From an uncultured Clostridia bacterium (GTDB taxonomy: Bacteria > Bacillota > Clostridia > Lachnospirales > Cellulosilyticaceae): a stretch of 42,973 bases of DNA. The first letter of the stretch is position 1, and each line of letters starts with the position of its first letter. The position numbers and the translations under genes are program-made. This document shows, piece after piece, positions 26,319 to 34,407 of the stretch. The stretch is taken from NCBI GenBank assembly GCA_937981575.1, contig CALJNR010000004.1, forward strand, positions 1 through 42,973, given 5' to 3'. Below the pieces are notes generated by a model. The model was not told the DNA's origin. It saw nothing but the letters and a program-made list of their open reading frames with translations, and did no database searches.

Positions 26319-26472
26319 TTATCCACACCTATATCCACATATAGAATAACACGATTGTTAATAAGTGTCAAGTACTAAAATCCTGTTTTTATAGTGTTTA
26401 TATGTTTATAACAAAACCTTATCCACAAATCCACAGGTGTTTATTTTCTATTATCAACAACACTTATCCACA
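26319..26472 (+). promoter_or_regulatory. DnaA-box cluster
   Basis: Three exact TTATCCACA boxes lie at 26319-26327, 26419-26427 and 26464-26472, all in the same direction. One-mismatch relatives are ATATCCACA (26331-26339) and TTATCAACA (26451-26459), and AAATCCACA (26427-26435) has two mismatches. The DNA around is very AT-rich (ATAAGAATAGATATAATATT at 26301-26320). The 640-base gene-free stretch 26035-26677 contains this cluster, the orphan terminator and the chemoreceptor promoter. No dnaA or dnaN is in the window. This could be a DnaA-titrating or regulatory cluster, or part of a replication origin. Confidence 0.7.
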
Positions 26473-26573
26473 TATTGTTATTACTTGTTCTTTTATCTGT
26501 TATGTTTTTTCTCTTCTATTAGCTTTCATTTTATAATCACCTTTTTTACGCCTTTTCCCATCAAAATCATCAG

Positions 26574-26600
26574 TAAGCCAATATCATTTTTTGTCGAAAT
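26574..26600 (+). promoter_or_regulatory. Possible sigma-28-type promoter of chemoreceptor gene
   Basis: TAAG (26574-26577), a 15-base spacer and GTCGAAAT (26593-26600) match the motility consensus TAAA-N15-GCCGATAT at 9 of 12 positions. It overlaps the housekeeping-type promoter next to it, so one or both may be used. Confidence 0.35.
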
Positions 26601-26603
26601 TCG

Positions 26604-26632
26604 TTGAAATAATGCTTTTCTAATGATATGAT
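26604..26632 (+). promoter_or_regulatory. Putative sigma-A promoter of chemoreceptor gene
   Basis: TTGAAA (26604-26609), a 17-base spacer and TATGAT (26627-26632) lie 45 bases before the GTG start at 26678. Both boxes are close to consensus. Confidence 0.6.
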
Positions 26633-26677
26633 ACCTATAAGAACATCTATATTCTCATTACATAGGAGGCTGTACAC

Positions 26678-28660
26678 GTGAAGAGTTTAAAACTTAAAAT
26701 GGTTATAAAAATTATTCCACTGACATTGCTACTAATGATACTAACTTCTTTTGTATCCTATAACTTTGCAAAAAATACAATCTTTAATTTATCTTCCAAT
26801 CTACTAGAACAAACTTCACTGACATACAGTAGTGAAATTAATGGCTGGTTAGGTAATCAGTTAACCATTATCGAAAGTACAAAAGAAGCTATTGAAAAAA
26901 ACAATTTATCTTCAGAAACAGAATTAAGCTACCTATCTGATATGGTAAAAAAATATGAAAGCATCTCTGATTTATACATAGGTACAACTGAAGGTGAAAT
27001 GATTGATGGCTCCGGTTGGGTTCCTGATAGTGATTATGATCCTCGCAAAAGGCCTTGGTATGATCTTGGTATTAACAGTACATCCATCCAGTTTACCGAG
27101 CCATATCTTGATGTTATAACGAACGAGATGGTTGTAAGTGCAGCCATGCAAATGAAAAAAGCTGCTGGCCAAACACGCGGTGTCTTTTCAGGAGACATTC
27201 TTCTTGGAACCATTGCAGATATCGTAACACAGATAAAGGTTGGTGAAAATGGCTATGCTTATCTTATTAATAACAGCGACTTCAATATTATAGCCCATCC
27301 CGATCAAGCAATGATCATGCAAAAGCTAACAGACATTCAAGAAGGAAAACTAGCTCACCTTGCACAGCTATTAGGTGATTCTTCCCAAGGAAAATTCTCT
27401 TACACACTAAGCGGCCATAAATATATTGTAAGTTATAATCGCATACCTTCTGCTAACTGGACACTGCTAGTCATTGCTCCTGAGAAGGAAGTTTTAAATT
27501 TACTAAATGATTATAAAAGCATAACAATGCTTATCATTCTGATTTCAATTATTCTTATAGGCATTGCCATAGAGCGTATTATCCATTACATTGTCAAACC
27601 TATCCGTGAAATGTCTCAGTCTATCGACTTATTAGCCGAAGGGAACTTATGTGTTGGCGTTAAAGTTAAAGGCAAAGATGAAATTGCCAAAATGGGTGAG
27701 GCGACCACTAAATTAATCACTTCACTCAGTACCATCATCGGAAATATTATAGAAACTTCAAATCACTTAAATAATACAGCTGAAAGCACTACTGCCGCTT
27801 CCAAACACATGCACGACTCTTCACTAACACAGTCTACCTCAATGACTGAGATGGCAAAAACAGTGGAAGAGCTTGCCCTCTCTATAGGCGAAGTAGCCGG
27901 CGGCGCAAACAACTTAGCTTCTACTGTCAGCGCAACATGGCATAAAGGAAATGATGCCAAAACAAAGGTTCTAGAAACTCAGACTATATCTGAAAATGGT
28001 AAAAATGATATGCTTCAGATCACTCATGAAATGAGTATTATTAAAAACTCAATACAAGAATTATCTGTTTCTGTAGCTGAAGCTGAGAAAAACACTTCTC
28101 AGATCAATGCAATCATTAACGTTATTGAAGGAATAGCAAAACAAACCAATCTCCTTGCCCTTAATGCAGCTATTGAAGCAGCAAGGGCTGGGGAAGCTGG
28201 CAAAGGCTTTGCTGTTGTTGCAGATGAAATTAGAAAATTAGCTGAAAGTTCTACCCAAGCCACTCAAAATATCAGTACGCTCATCTATGAGGTTGATGAA
28301 GTGATCCAAGGCGTACTCACTAAAACCAATACTAACGTAGACCAAATTAACAGCAGTGCCTCTCTTATAGATCATGCTGGGGAAACGTTTGATAATATCT
28401 ATACTTCTGTACAGGAAACAAACAGCTTGATCCAAAACATATTAGAAAGTATAGACTCCATCAATGCCGTAGCCCAAGATGTAGCAAGCATCACTGAAGA
28501 ACAGGCTGCTGCTTCTGAAGAAATACTCGCAACTGCTGAAAACGTTGATCAACTCTCTAAAGATGTTGCTTCTGGCAGCAAGGAAGTAACCCTTAGCGCG
28601 GCTACATTAGAAACTATATCAAAAGAGCTGAGCCATATTGTCTCAACTTTTAAGCTTTAA
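26678..28660 (+). CDS. Methyl-accepting chemotaxis protein, dCache type
   Basis: This is a 660-residue membrane chemoreceptor. Order: helix [21 protein letters not shown] (about 5-27), a dCache_1 sensor domain (about 35-280) with the family motifs [19 protein letters not shown] and [21 protein letters not shown], helix [21 protein letters not shown] (about 285-305), HAMP ([18 protein letters not shown]), then the signalling coiled coil with hairpin tip [33 protein letters not shown]. The dCache fold commonly binds amino acids or carboxylates; the ligand cannot be told here. The start is a GTG at 26678-26680, 7 bases after AGGAGG. It is a single gene ended by a strong hairpin. Confidence 0.93.
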   Translation: MKSLKLKMVIKIIPLTLLLMILTSFVSYNFAKNTIFNLSSNLLEQTSLTYSSEINGWLGNQLTIIESTKEAIEKNNLSSETELSYLSDMVKKYESISDLYIGTTEGEMIDGSGWVPDSDYDPRKRPWYDLGINSTSIQFTEPYLDVITNEMVVSAAMQMKKAAGQTRGVFSGDILLGTIADIVTQIKVGENGYAYLINNSDFNIIAHPDQAMIMQKLTDIQEGKLAHLAQLLGDSSQGKFSYTLSGHKYIVSYNRIPSANWTLLVIAPEKEVLNLLNDYKSITMLIILISIILIGIAIERIIHYIVKPIREMSQSIDLLAEGNLCVGVKVKGKDEIAKMGEATTKLITSLSTIIGNIIETSNHLNNTAESTTAASKHMHDSSLTQSTSMTEMAKTVEELALSIGEVAGGANNLASTVSATWHKGNDAKTKVLETQTISENGKNDMLQITHEMSIIKNSIQELSVSVAEAEKNTSQINAIINVIEGIAKQTNLLALNAAIEAARAGEAGKGFAVVADEIRKLAESSTQATQNISTLIYEVDEVIQGVLTKTNTNVDQINSSASLIDHAGETFDNIYTSVQETNSLIQNILESIDSINAVAQDVASITEEQAAASEEILATAENVDQLSKDVASGSKEVTLSAATLETISKELSHIVSTFKL

Positions 28661-28696
28661 TCTTAAATACTAATCTTTTTTAAATAAATAATCCTA

Positions 28697-28739
28697 AGAA
28701 CGAAGGCCCTTCATATTAAATTCGAAGGGCCTTCGTTCT
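28697..28739 (+). terminator. Terminator of chemoreceptor gene
   Basis: AGAACGAAGGCCCTTC (28697-28712) pairs perfectly with its complement at 28724-28739, followed by ATATTTTATATTT. It lies 36 bases past the stop at 28660. Confidence 0.85.
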
Positions 28740-28829
28740 ATATTTTATATTTCAGAGCTCATCTTTAATAACCTGAAATATAATCTAAACACTATATTTT
28801 TAATTTCTTTGGATATAAGATGTATTTCT

Positions 28830-28848
28830 TAAGAAATTTGTAAGAAAT
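28830..28848 (+). promoter_or_regulatory. 11-bp-spaced direct repeat, likely response-regulator site
   Basis: TAAGAAAT occurs at 28830-28837 and again at 28841-28848, an 11-base period typical of OmpR-family dimer sites. It sits 4 bases upstream of the -35 of the regulator's own promoter, the place for an activator, so autoregulation is likely by inference. Confidence 0.5.
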
Positions 28849-28852
28849 ATAC

Positions 28853-28881
28853 TTGGAGTTTTTTAAAAATTGTATGATAAT
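28853..28881 (+). promoter_or_regulatory. Putative promoter of the OmpR-type regulator operon
   Basis: TTGGAG (28853-28858), a 17-base spacer and GATAAT (28876-28881) lie about 43 bases before the start at 28924. The -35 is imperfect, in keeping with activation from the adjacent direct repeat. Confidence 0.55.
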
Positions 28882-28923
28882 ATAATACTTAGATATCTAA
28901 TAAAAACATATAGGAGTTAAATA

Positions 28924-29628
28924 ATGTATACATACAATATCCTCATTGCAGAAGATGAAAAAGAAATTGCTGATGCAATAGAAATTTACCTTCGCAATCA
29001 AAATTATAATGTTTTCAAGGCCTATGATGGCTTAACTGCGTTAGAAATCTTTAACAAAGAAACTATCGATCTTATTCTAATGGATATCATGATGCCTAAG
29101 TTAAATGGTATGGAGGCCACTCTCAAAATACGCAAAACAAGCATCGTCCCCATTATTATGCTGTCTGCTAAATCAGAAGACATAGATAAAGTATTAGGCC
29201 TTAACTTAGGTGCAGATGATTATATTACCAAACCCTTTAACCCCATAGAACTCCTTGCCCGAGTAAACTCTAATCTTCGCCGCTTCACAAATTATACCCA
29301 TTGTAATACTATGAAAAAAAATATCATTCAAGCAGGTGGTATTACACTTAACGATGAAACTAAAGAGGTAATGGCAGATGATGAACCTATTAAACTAACT
29401 CCACTAGAATATAAAATTCTTTATTTGCTCATGGGTAACCCAGGAAAGGTTTTTTCAATAGAGGAGATTTATGAAAAGGTTTGGAATGAACCAGCTTATA
29501 ATACCGACACCGTTACAGTCCATATACGCAGAATACGTGAAAAAATTGAAATTAATCCTAAAGAACCAAAATACTTAAAGGTGGTGTGGGGAATTGGCTA
29601 TAAATTTGAAACTCAAATCAAAAAATAA
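28924..29628 (+). CDS. OmpR/PhoB-family response regulator, VanR-like
   Basis: This is a 234-residue regulator. The receiver domain (1-120) has the acidic pair in LIAEDEKEIAD, phospho-acceptor Asp in ILMDIMMPKLNG (about residue 54), and Lys in DDYITKPFNPIELLARV. The C-terminal winged helix (about 135-232) shows LTPLEYKILYLLMGNPGKVFS, the recognition helix NTDTVTVHIRRIREKIE and YLKVVWGIGYKFE. The ATG follows AGGAG. It overlaps the kinase gene by about 35 bases, so the two are translationally linked. Receiver and DNA-binding features resemble VanR/PhoP regulators of cell-envelope genes; the target is not known. Confidence 0.93.
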   Translation: MYTYNILIAEDEKEIADAIEIYLRNQNYNVFKAYDGLTALEIFNKETIDLILMDIMMPKLNGMEATLKIRKTSIVPIIMLSAKSEDIDKVLGLNLGADDYITKPFNPIELLARVNSNLRRFTNYTHCNTMKKNIIQAGGITLNDETKEVMADDEPIKLTPLEYKILYLLMGNPGKVFSIEEIYEKVWNEPAYNTDTVTVHIRRIREKIEINPKEPKYLKVVWGIGYKFETQIKK

Positions 29629-31681
29629 GCAAATGCACTTAACTGAATTAGTAACATCTTCAAATGATACTAAAATACTGGATACCCCGAATAAAAAACT
29701 GTACTCTTCTGTGCCGCTGCTTGTTCTGTTTCTTATTATCTCGGTATTCGCTGTATTAATTTACAAGCCTGTTATAAGCCAAACAGCTTCTTATTCTAAG
29801 GCTTTAAACACTTATCTAAAAAGTGATGACTTTATCTATACCCTTGCAGATGTCACAACTTATTTGAAACATAATGAAATGCTAAGTGGCAACAGCTTTA
29901 AACGCAATTATTCATCACTGGATAATTTAAAATATTATATGATAGACACTACTTCAAATAAAAGTATAAGCAATATTTCTAATCTCTCTGATCAGATTTT
30001 AAAAGACTACATGGCAGACAGCAGATTTTATCTGCATATTAGTTTTGATAAAAACGGCAATATGAAGGTTCACGAAATATCTGACAGACTTTTTAGCTTT
30101 AATACTTTATCACAAGCTTTCAATAGATATCAGGTCATTCATAATGCCTATCATTTTAATTTAGATATTATCTATATTGTTCCTGCTGAATTAACTGACA
30201 GCCATGATTTTATTACCCGTGGTACTGAAAAGTTAATCGAACTTCAATACATAATTATATTTATTATTATAGCTCTTCTTGGTATTTTGATAGTAGGTGC
30301 TATGGCAGTTTGTATTCCCTACACTTATCAAAGGCAGCTGAAGGTTTTGCACTTTATTAATAAACTCTTTTTTGAGCTTAAAGTGTTTGCTTTATTAGGA
30401 TTTATGACTATTAGTATTCATCTGTCCGAGCGAATACTGAGTTACTACAGCCTGAGCCAGCTTATAAATATCATTCATACCCGTCATCCTAACTTTTATA
30501 TTATCAGTACTTCAATGCTTTTCTTAATCTATCTACTCACTTACCTGACTGTAACTTACATCAAATCTATTTGTTACGAAGGATTTAAAAATAGATTTTT
30601 AAAAGATATTCTTTGTATTAGAATACTTTATTATTTACTCAAAAAAATAAGATGCTTATTTATAAAACTAATCTCTATCGACTTTTCCCAAAATCATCTA
30701 AAGCAGCTTGCCTTAATTCTTTTAGTTAACTTCTTTATCTTGTTTTTAATTGGTATCAGCTGGCCTTTTGGCCTTAGTTTAGCTATAGCTTATTCCTTTA
30801 TATTATATCATTTGCTTTCTAAAATACTAAGTAATATCAAGATCCTTGCCGAGTCAAGTAACGTATTGGCTTCCGGTTCCTTCAATTTTAACCTCAGTGA
30901 AAATCTTGGTATTTTAAATCCTATAGCTGTTAATCTTAATAATATTAAAGAGGGCTTCAAAGTGGCTGTAGAACAGGAGACTCGAAGTCAAAATATGAAA
31001 TCTGAACTTATCTCTAGTGTATCTCATGATCTTAAAACGCCGCTTACTTCTATTCTTGCCTATATTGATCTTCTTAAAAACGAAAATCCTGAAGCAGATA
31101 ATTGGCCAAAATACATTCATATATTGGAACAAAAATCCCAAAGACTTAAAGTACTCATCGAGGACCTCTTTGAAATAAGCAGGGCAGTCAGCGGGAATAT
31201 AGAACTCCATCCTGAACCCATAGACATTATCTCACTGCTTAAACAAGCTTTAGGCGAACTGGAAGAAAAAATACAAACAAGTGGTCTCCAGCTGCGTACC
31301 AAATGGCCTGACTACAAAATCTCATGTTATTTGGACGGTCAAAAAACATATCGCATTTTTGAAAATCTTATTAGTAACATTTCTAAATACGCTCTGCCTC
31401 ATTCAAGGGTATATATTGATTTATTGGATGAATCCCAAAATATACTCATTATTCTAAAAAACATTTCTGCTTATGAGATGAACTTTGATGCTGATGAAAT
31501 AACTGACCGCTTCACGCGAGGTGATAGAGCCCGCCATACGGAGGGTTCTGGCCTCGGACTTGCCATAGCTAAAAGTCTTACAGAACTACAGGACGGCTCA
31601 CTAATTGTTTATGTAGATGGTGACCTCTTTAAAGTTACTGTATCATTCCCTAAAATTAACTGCATCGAATTAAAAAGCTGA
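29594..31681 (+). CDS. VanS-like sensor histidine kinase with several membrane helices
   Basis: This kinase has up to 695 residues. It has a membrane helix near residues 40-60 (PLLVLFLIISVFAVLIYKP), an extracellular part to about 210, then four or five further helices (YIIIFIIIALLGILIVGAMA, VFALLGFMTISIHLS, ISTSMLFLIYLLTYLTVTYI, LALILLVNFFILFLIGISW), a HAMP-like segment, the phospho-His in SSVSHDLKTPLTSILAYIDLL and an ATP domain with FENLISNISKYA and EGSGLGLAIAKSL. The DxGxG motif is weak, as in VanS-type kinases. The start is uncertain: a TTG at 29594 sits 9 bases after AAAGGTGG, while the ATG at 29633 has no clear ribosome site. Partner of the regulator just upstream. Confidence 0.88.
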   Translation: MAINLKLKSKNKQMHLTELVTSSNDTKILDTPNKKLYSSVPLLVLFLIISVFAVLIYKPVISQTASYSKALNTYLKSDDFIYTLADVTTYLKHNEMLSGNSFKRNYSSLDNLKYYMIDTTSNKSISNISNLSDQILKDYMADSRFYLHISFDKNGNMKVHEISDRLFSFNTLSQAFNRYQVIHNAYHFNLDIIYIVPAELTDSHDFITRGTEKLIELQYIIIFIIIALLGILIVGAMAVCIPYTYQRQLKVLHFINKLFFELKVFALLGFMTISIHLSERILSYYSLSQLINIIHTRHPNFYIISTSMLFLIYLLTYLTVTYIKSICYEGFKNRFLKDILCIRILYYLLKKIRCLFIKLISIDFSQNHLKQLALILLVNFFILFLIGISWPFGLSLAIAYSFILYHLLSKILSNIKILAESSNVLASGSFNFNLSENLGILNPIAVNLNNIKEGFKVAVEQETRSQNMKSELISSVSHDLKTPLTSILAYIDLLKNENPEADNWPKYIHILEQKSQRLKVLIEDLFEISRAVSGNIELHPEPIDIISLLKQALGELEEKIQTSGLQLRTKWPDYKISCYLDGQKTYRIFENLISNISKYALPHSRVYIDLLDESQNILIILKNISAYEMNFDADEITDRFTRGDRARHTEGSGLGLAIAKSLTELQDGSLIVYVDGDLFKVTVSFPKINCIELKS

Positions 31682-31851
31682 TAGTATAGGCATAAACAGC
31701 AATAAGCTATATGTAGGCCGCAAAAGCCTATTCCCGTGCTGATAAAATAGTCTTTCTAAATTCTCAAAAAAATGTATGTAATACTATGCATATTTGCAAT
31801 AGGAAAATTGAGTCCCTTACCAGCAAGACGAACTTTGCTGTCTCAAAATTT
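31682..31851. other. Spacer after kinase gene with small hairpins
   Basis: The convergent gap holds TAGGC-CGCAAAA-GCCTA (near 31714-31730) just after the kinase, a weak terminator candidate without a T-run, and AGCAA/TTGCT near 31822-31840. Nothing else is recognisable. Confidence 0.3.
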
Positions 31852-31882
31852 AAGAGGAAGTCTCTAAACCGAGACTCCTCTT
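31852..31882 (-). terminator. Terminator of bofA
   Basis: On the minus strand AAGAGGAGTCTC (rc of 31871-31882) pairs with GAGACTTCCTCTT (rc of 31852-31864) with one bulge, followed by AAATTTTG. It starts just past the bofA stop. T-richness is modest. Confidence 0.6.
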
Positions 31883-31888
31883 TTCTAA

Positions 31889-32137
31889 TTAAACAATTGC
31901 ACCAACAATATAAAGCATAGCGACTCCTGGTATGCCCAAAATACCTGAGCATATAAGACTCATCCCATTGATCCCTACCGCATATTGCGGCATCACACCG
32001 TTAAGGCAGTATATAATAATGCCTCCTACTACCATTCTTGTCAGAGCCTCTATACACTTTTCTTTAAATAATACCCATGCAAGTATGACAAAGCAAATAC
32101 CTATACTGATTAAAATTGCAGGATGAATACCAAGCAC
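31889..32137 (-). CDS. bofA: BofA-family membrane protein
   Basis: This is an 82-residue protein with three hydrophobic segments (AILISIGICFVILAWVLF, ALTRMVVGGIIIYCLN, LICSGILGIPGVAMLYIVGA). The ending GILGIPGVAMLY is the signature of BofA, which in Bacillus holds the sigma-K processing protease inactive in the forespore outer membrane. I place the start at the GTG 32135-32137 (reading MLGIHPAILIS), 6 bases after GGAGGGG; this gives nearly the 87 residues of Bacillus BofA. The frame is open further upstream to 32200 but without a ribosome site. It lies 144 bases after the DUF2508 gene, a pairing usual in Clostridia. Confidence 0.8.
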   Translation of the reverse strand: MLGIHPAILISIGICFVILAWVLFKEKCIEALTRMVVGGIIIYCLNGVMPQYAVGINGMSLICSGILGIPGVAMLYIVGAIV

Positions 32138-32281
32138 TCTAATCCCCTCCATGTTCTTGACTTCAGCTTTAAACAGCCTGTCTACTATATGGATATGCAT
32201 GTCTCGTTTTATAAATGACCTTTTATTACAATATAAACAGCATTTTTAGTATCCGTACTTCTTTATCTTCCCCAATCTAAT

Positions 32282-32500
32282 TTAATTTTTATAATAAATT
32301 TGCTTCAGCTTTTTAATTAAATAACTGTGTTTTACTTCATGAGCTTTGTAATAATACGTATAGTAATCTACAAGTTCAGCTTCTGTGGCATCTGAAAAAC
32401 TGTTTAGGGCTGCAGCCATTTCTTCCTGAACCTTAGTTACTTCCTTGGCTAATAACTTTTTTTCCCGTTCTAATATAACATTCTTCTTTTTTCTTTTCAT
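32282..32500 (-). CDS. DUF2508-family small protein
   Basis: This is a 72-residue basic, helical protein. A lysine-rich N-terminus (MKRKKKNVILEREKKLLAKE) is followed by AALNSFSDATEAELVDYYTYYYKAHEVKHSYLIKKLKQ, which fits the DUF2508 pattern (F-x3-T-x3-L-I/V-D, Y-x2-K/A, Y-L-x-K). Function is unknown; the family usually sits beside bofA, as here. The ATG follows AAGGAGGG. Confidence 0.75.
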   Translation of the reverse strand: MKRKKKNVILEREKKLLAKEVTKVQEEMAAALNSFSDATEAELVDYYTYYYKAHEVKHSYLIKKLKQIYYKN

Positions 32501-32527
32501 CTATATCCCTCCTTAACTAGGAGCAAT

Positions 32528-32562
32528 AGGGCACGCTCCTATCTTTAATAGGAGTATGCCCT
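32528..32562. repeat. Near-perfect 15-bp inverted repeat ahead of DUF2508 gene
   Basis: AGGGCACGCTCCTAT (32528-32542) pairs with ATAGGAGTATGCCCT (32548-32562), with one mismatch and one G-T pair. No T-run follows on either strand. It lies about 28 bases upstream of the DUF2508 start, near enough to its ribosome site to affect expression. Confidence 0.55.
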
Positions 32563-32615
32563 AAACTCAATACGCTTTATACAGTTAATATAAAACTTTA
32601 TCCTGTAAGAAAAGA

Positions 32616-32648
32616 TGAAAAAAAGCATCCTATAGTCCATATAGAATG
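32616..32648 (-). terminator. Terminator of the flagellin operon
   Basis: On the minus strand GCATTCTAT pairs with ATAGGATGC (one G-U pair), followed by TTTTTTTC. It lies about 15 bases past the flagellin stop. Confidence 0.8.
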
Positions 32649-32663
32649 CCTTTGATAGTTAAC

Positions 32664-33815
32664 TTAACGCTGCAATAGCTGCAATATTTGCTGCGGTCTT
32701 TGATTAGCTTGTGCAAGCATAGCCGTAGCTGCCTGCGAAAGAATATTCTGCTGTGTATAAGTTGCCATTTCAAGTGCCATATCAGCATCTTGAATGCGAG
32801 AAAGTGCTGCCGTAATATTTTCTTCACTAACACCTAGGTTACTCACAGTATGTTCAAGTCTATTTTGGTATGCGCCTAACCTCCCTCTAATTTTAGAAGC
32901 AGCCTCTATCGCCTTATCAATTTTAATTAAAGCTTTATTTGCGCTTGCATTGCTGCTTAGGTCAAGCAAACTTTCATTATTAACATTAGGCATGGGGAGA
33001 AGTACAGAACTTCCTGAGCTTGCTGCAAGTATTGTTGTACCTGGAGCAGGTGCTGCATTAAAGGTGACTGGATCTTTCCCCGTTCTAAAAGCGAGTTTTT
33101 CTCCTCCATGCACGGAGATACCATTAACAGTTACTAAACTAGCTGGTGGAAGCTTAATGACTGCCAGCGTATCTGGCGGTACATTTACCTCTGTAGGCGG
33201 GTTTATTGATGTAATAGTAGTAATCGTTCCATTAACATTAACAGTTGTCCCGATGGGCAAAGCATTCATTGAGATAGCCGCAGTTTCTGTTCCTATCCCA
33301 TAAATACAAGATAACACATCATCTAGATTCATATCTGACCCTGAAATTTTCATAGCTTGATTTTCATTTGCACCTACTTGAAGCATAAAATCATTATGGG
33401 AGCCATTAAGAACTTTCTTCTGGTTAAACTCTGTCCTGTCCTGGATGGCAATAATCTCATTCTGCATCTGAAGTATTTCATCTTGTATCGCTAATTTATC
33501 TGCTTCATTATACGTCCCATTTGCACCCTGAACAGTTAATTCTCTCATTCTTTGAAGCATAGCATGCACTTCATTATAAGCTCCTTCTGCTGTTTGGATC
33601 ATAGAAATACCATCCATAGCATTTCTATTTGCCTGTTTTAAGCCACGCACTTGTGTATCCATTTTTTGGCTGATAGCAAGTCCCGCAGAATCATCTGCTG
33701 CGGAGTTGATTCTAAGTCCTGATGATAATCTAAGCATAGTCTTGCTGCTCTTATCATTTACCTTATTAAGCTGATTTAATGTTCTAAGTGCTGGTATGTT
33801 ATGATTTATTTTCAT
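32664..33815 (-). CDS. Flagellin
   Basis: This is the flagellar filament subunit, 383 residues. The conserved N-terminal D0/D1 part (MKINHNIPALRTLNQLN ... LSSGLRINSAADDSAGLAIS ... DRTEFNQKKVLNG, about 1-145) and C-terminal part (GAYQNRLEHTVSNLGVSEENITAALSRI ... QANQRPQQILQLLQR, about 300-383) are complete. The middle (about 165-285) is a strand-rich, Pro/Val/Thr-rich insert including VNGTITTITSINPPTE and VNGISVHGGEKLAF, which would be exposed on the filament. There is one Cys (SCIYG), unusual for a flagellin. The ATG follows AGGAG at 10 bases. Last gene of a late flagellar operon, 27 bases after fliS. Confidence 0.93.
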   Translation of the reverse strand: MKINHNIPALRTLNQLNKVNDKSSKTMLRLSSGLRINSAADDSAGLAISQKMDTQVRGLKQANRNAMDGISMIQTAEGAYNEVHAMLQRMRELTVQGANGTYNEADKLAIQDEILQMQNEIIAIQDRTEFNQKKVLNGSHNDFMLQVGANENQAMKISGSDMNLDDVLSCIYGIGTETAAISMNALPIGTTVNVNGTITTITSINPPTEVNVPPDTLAVIKLPPASLVTVNGISVHGGEKLAFRTGKDPVTFNAAPAPGTTILAASSGSSVLLPMPNVNNESLLDLSSNASANKALIKIDKAIEAASKIRGRLGAYQNRLEHTVSNLGVSEENITAALSRIQDADMALEMATYTQQNILSQAATAMLAQANQRPQQILQLLQR

Positions 33816-33842
33816 TTGACAGCCATCTCCTCTATCTCACTA

Positions 33843-34283
33843 TTAGGCTTTAAAGCCTCTGTTTTTATCACCGATTCTCATTTCGTTTAAATCACCTTTT
33901 CCATAAGTAAACCCCGCATAAATTTGCTCTGCATTTTGTATGCTTGGAGGTGCCTGTTCTTCTTCCTTGGATACTTCCAAAAAGCCTTTGTAGATAATAT
34001 CAATTATTTGATAAATATGTTTAATTTTATCATCTGAAACTTGACTCTCCATCAAAACTCCTTGTATATAAACATAAAGTCTAAACAGTTCATGGGAAAG
34101 CGGTACTTCGAAATCAAGATCTTCAGTTAATGTCTTAATAATCTCACCAGCTTTTTGCAGGTGTTCATCTCGTTTTTCTTCTGCTTTTTTAAGCGCTTCT
34201 TCGATATGATACAGAAACATCTCATAGGTAATACAAAGCAGCTGGCCTCTTGTAGCATTAGCTATTGCGGATACCGTTACCAT
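33843..34283 (-). CDS. fliS: FliS-family flagellin chaperone
   Basis: This is a 146-residue protein. Its helical core fits FliS, which binds the C-terminal disordered end of flagellin and prevents early polymerisation: VSAIANATRGQLLCITYEMFLYHIEEAL corresponds to the first helices, KAGEIIKTLTEDLDFEVPLSHELFRLYVYIQG to the middle ones. The C-terminal 40 residues (PPSIQNAEQIYAGFTYGKGD) go beyond the usual FliS end and are probably flexible. The start is the ATG at 34281-34283, 8 bases after GGGAG; a GTG three codons earlier overlaps that site. Direct position before flagellin supports the call. It overlaps the 44-residue ORF by 26 bases. Confidence 0.8.
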   Translation of the reverse strand: MVTVSAIANATRGQLLCITYEMFLYHIEEALKKAEEKRDEHLQKAGEIIKTLTEDLDFEVPLSHELFRLYVYIQGVLMESQVSDDKIKHIYQIIDIIYKGFLEVSKEEEQAPPSIQNAEQIYAGFTYGKGDLNEMRIGDKNRGFKA

Positions 34284-34392
34284 CTTTTTCACTCCCGTCT
34301 AATTTCTCAAAATAGGTGACAAACTGCTTCACTATATTTAATATATCGTCTTGTTTCGTTTTTTCATTAGGCTCTTTCTTCTCATTCTGCAT
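34258..34392 (-). CDS. Small 44-residue ORF between the DUF6240-type gene and fliS
   Basis: The minus strand reads MQNEKKEPNEKTKQDD, then ILNIVKQFVTYFEKLDGSEK and GNGIRNS, ending TAA at 34258. The start ATG (34390-34392) stands 9 bases after GAGGAGG, one of the best ribosome sites in the window, which touches the stop codon of the gene upstream. It overlaps the fliS start by 26 bases in another frame. The peptide is hydrophilic with one amphipathic helix. Gene packing and the ribosome site support translation. No family is recognised; it could be a flagellar accessory or simply couple fliS translation to the upstream gene. Confidence 0.65.
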   Translation of the reverse strand: MQNEKKEPNEKTKQDDILNIVKQFVTYFEKLDGSEKDGNGIRNS

Positions 34393-34407
34393 GATCCGCT
34401 TCCTCCT

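Noticed and set aside
26319..26472. Calling the DnaA-box cluster the chromosomal origin outright
   Set aside because: No dnaA, dnaN, rpmH or other usual origin neighbours are in the window, and skew over the genome cannot be computed; it stays a candidate only.
32794..33303. 169-residue open frame on the plus strand inside flagellin
   Set aside because: It is antisense to a clear flagellin gene, has no ribosome site and no recognisable domain; a shadow of the coding pattern.
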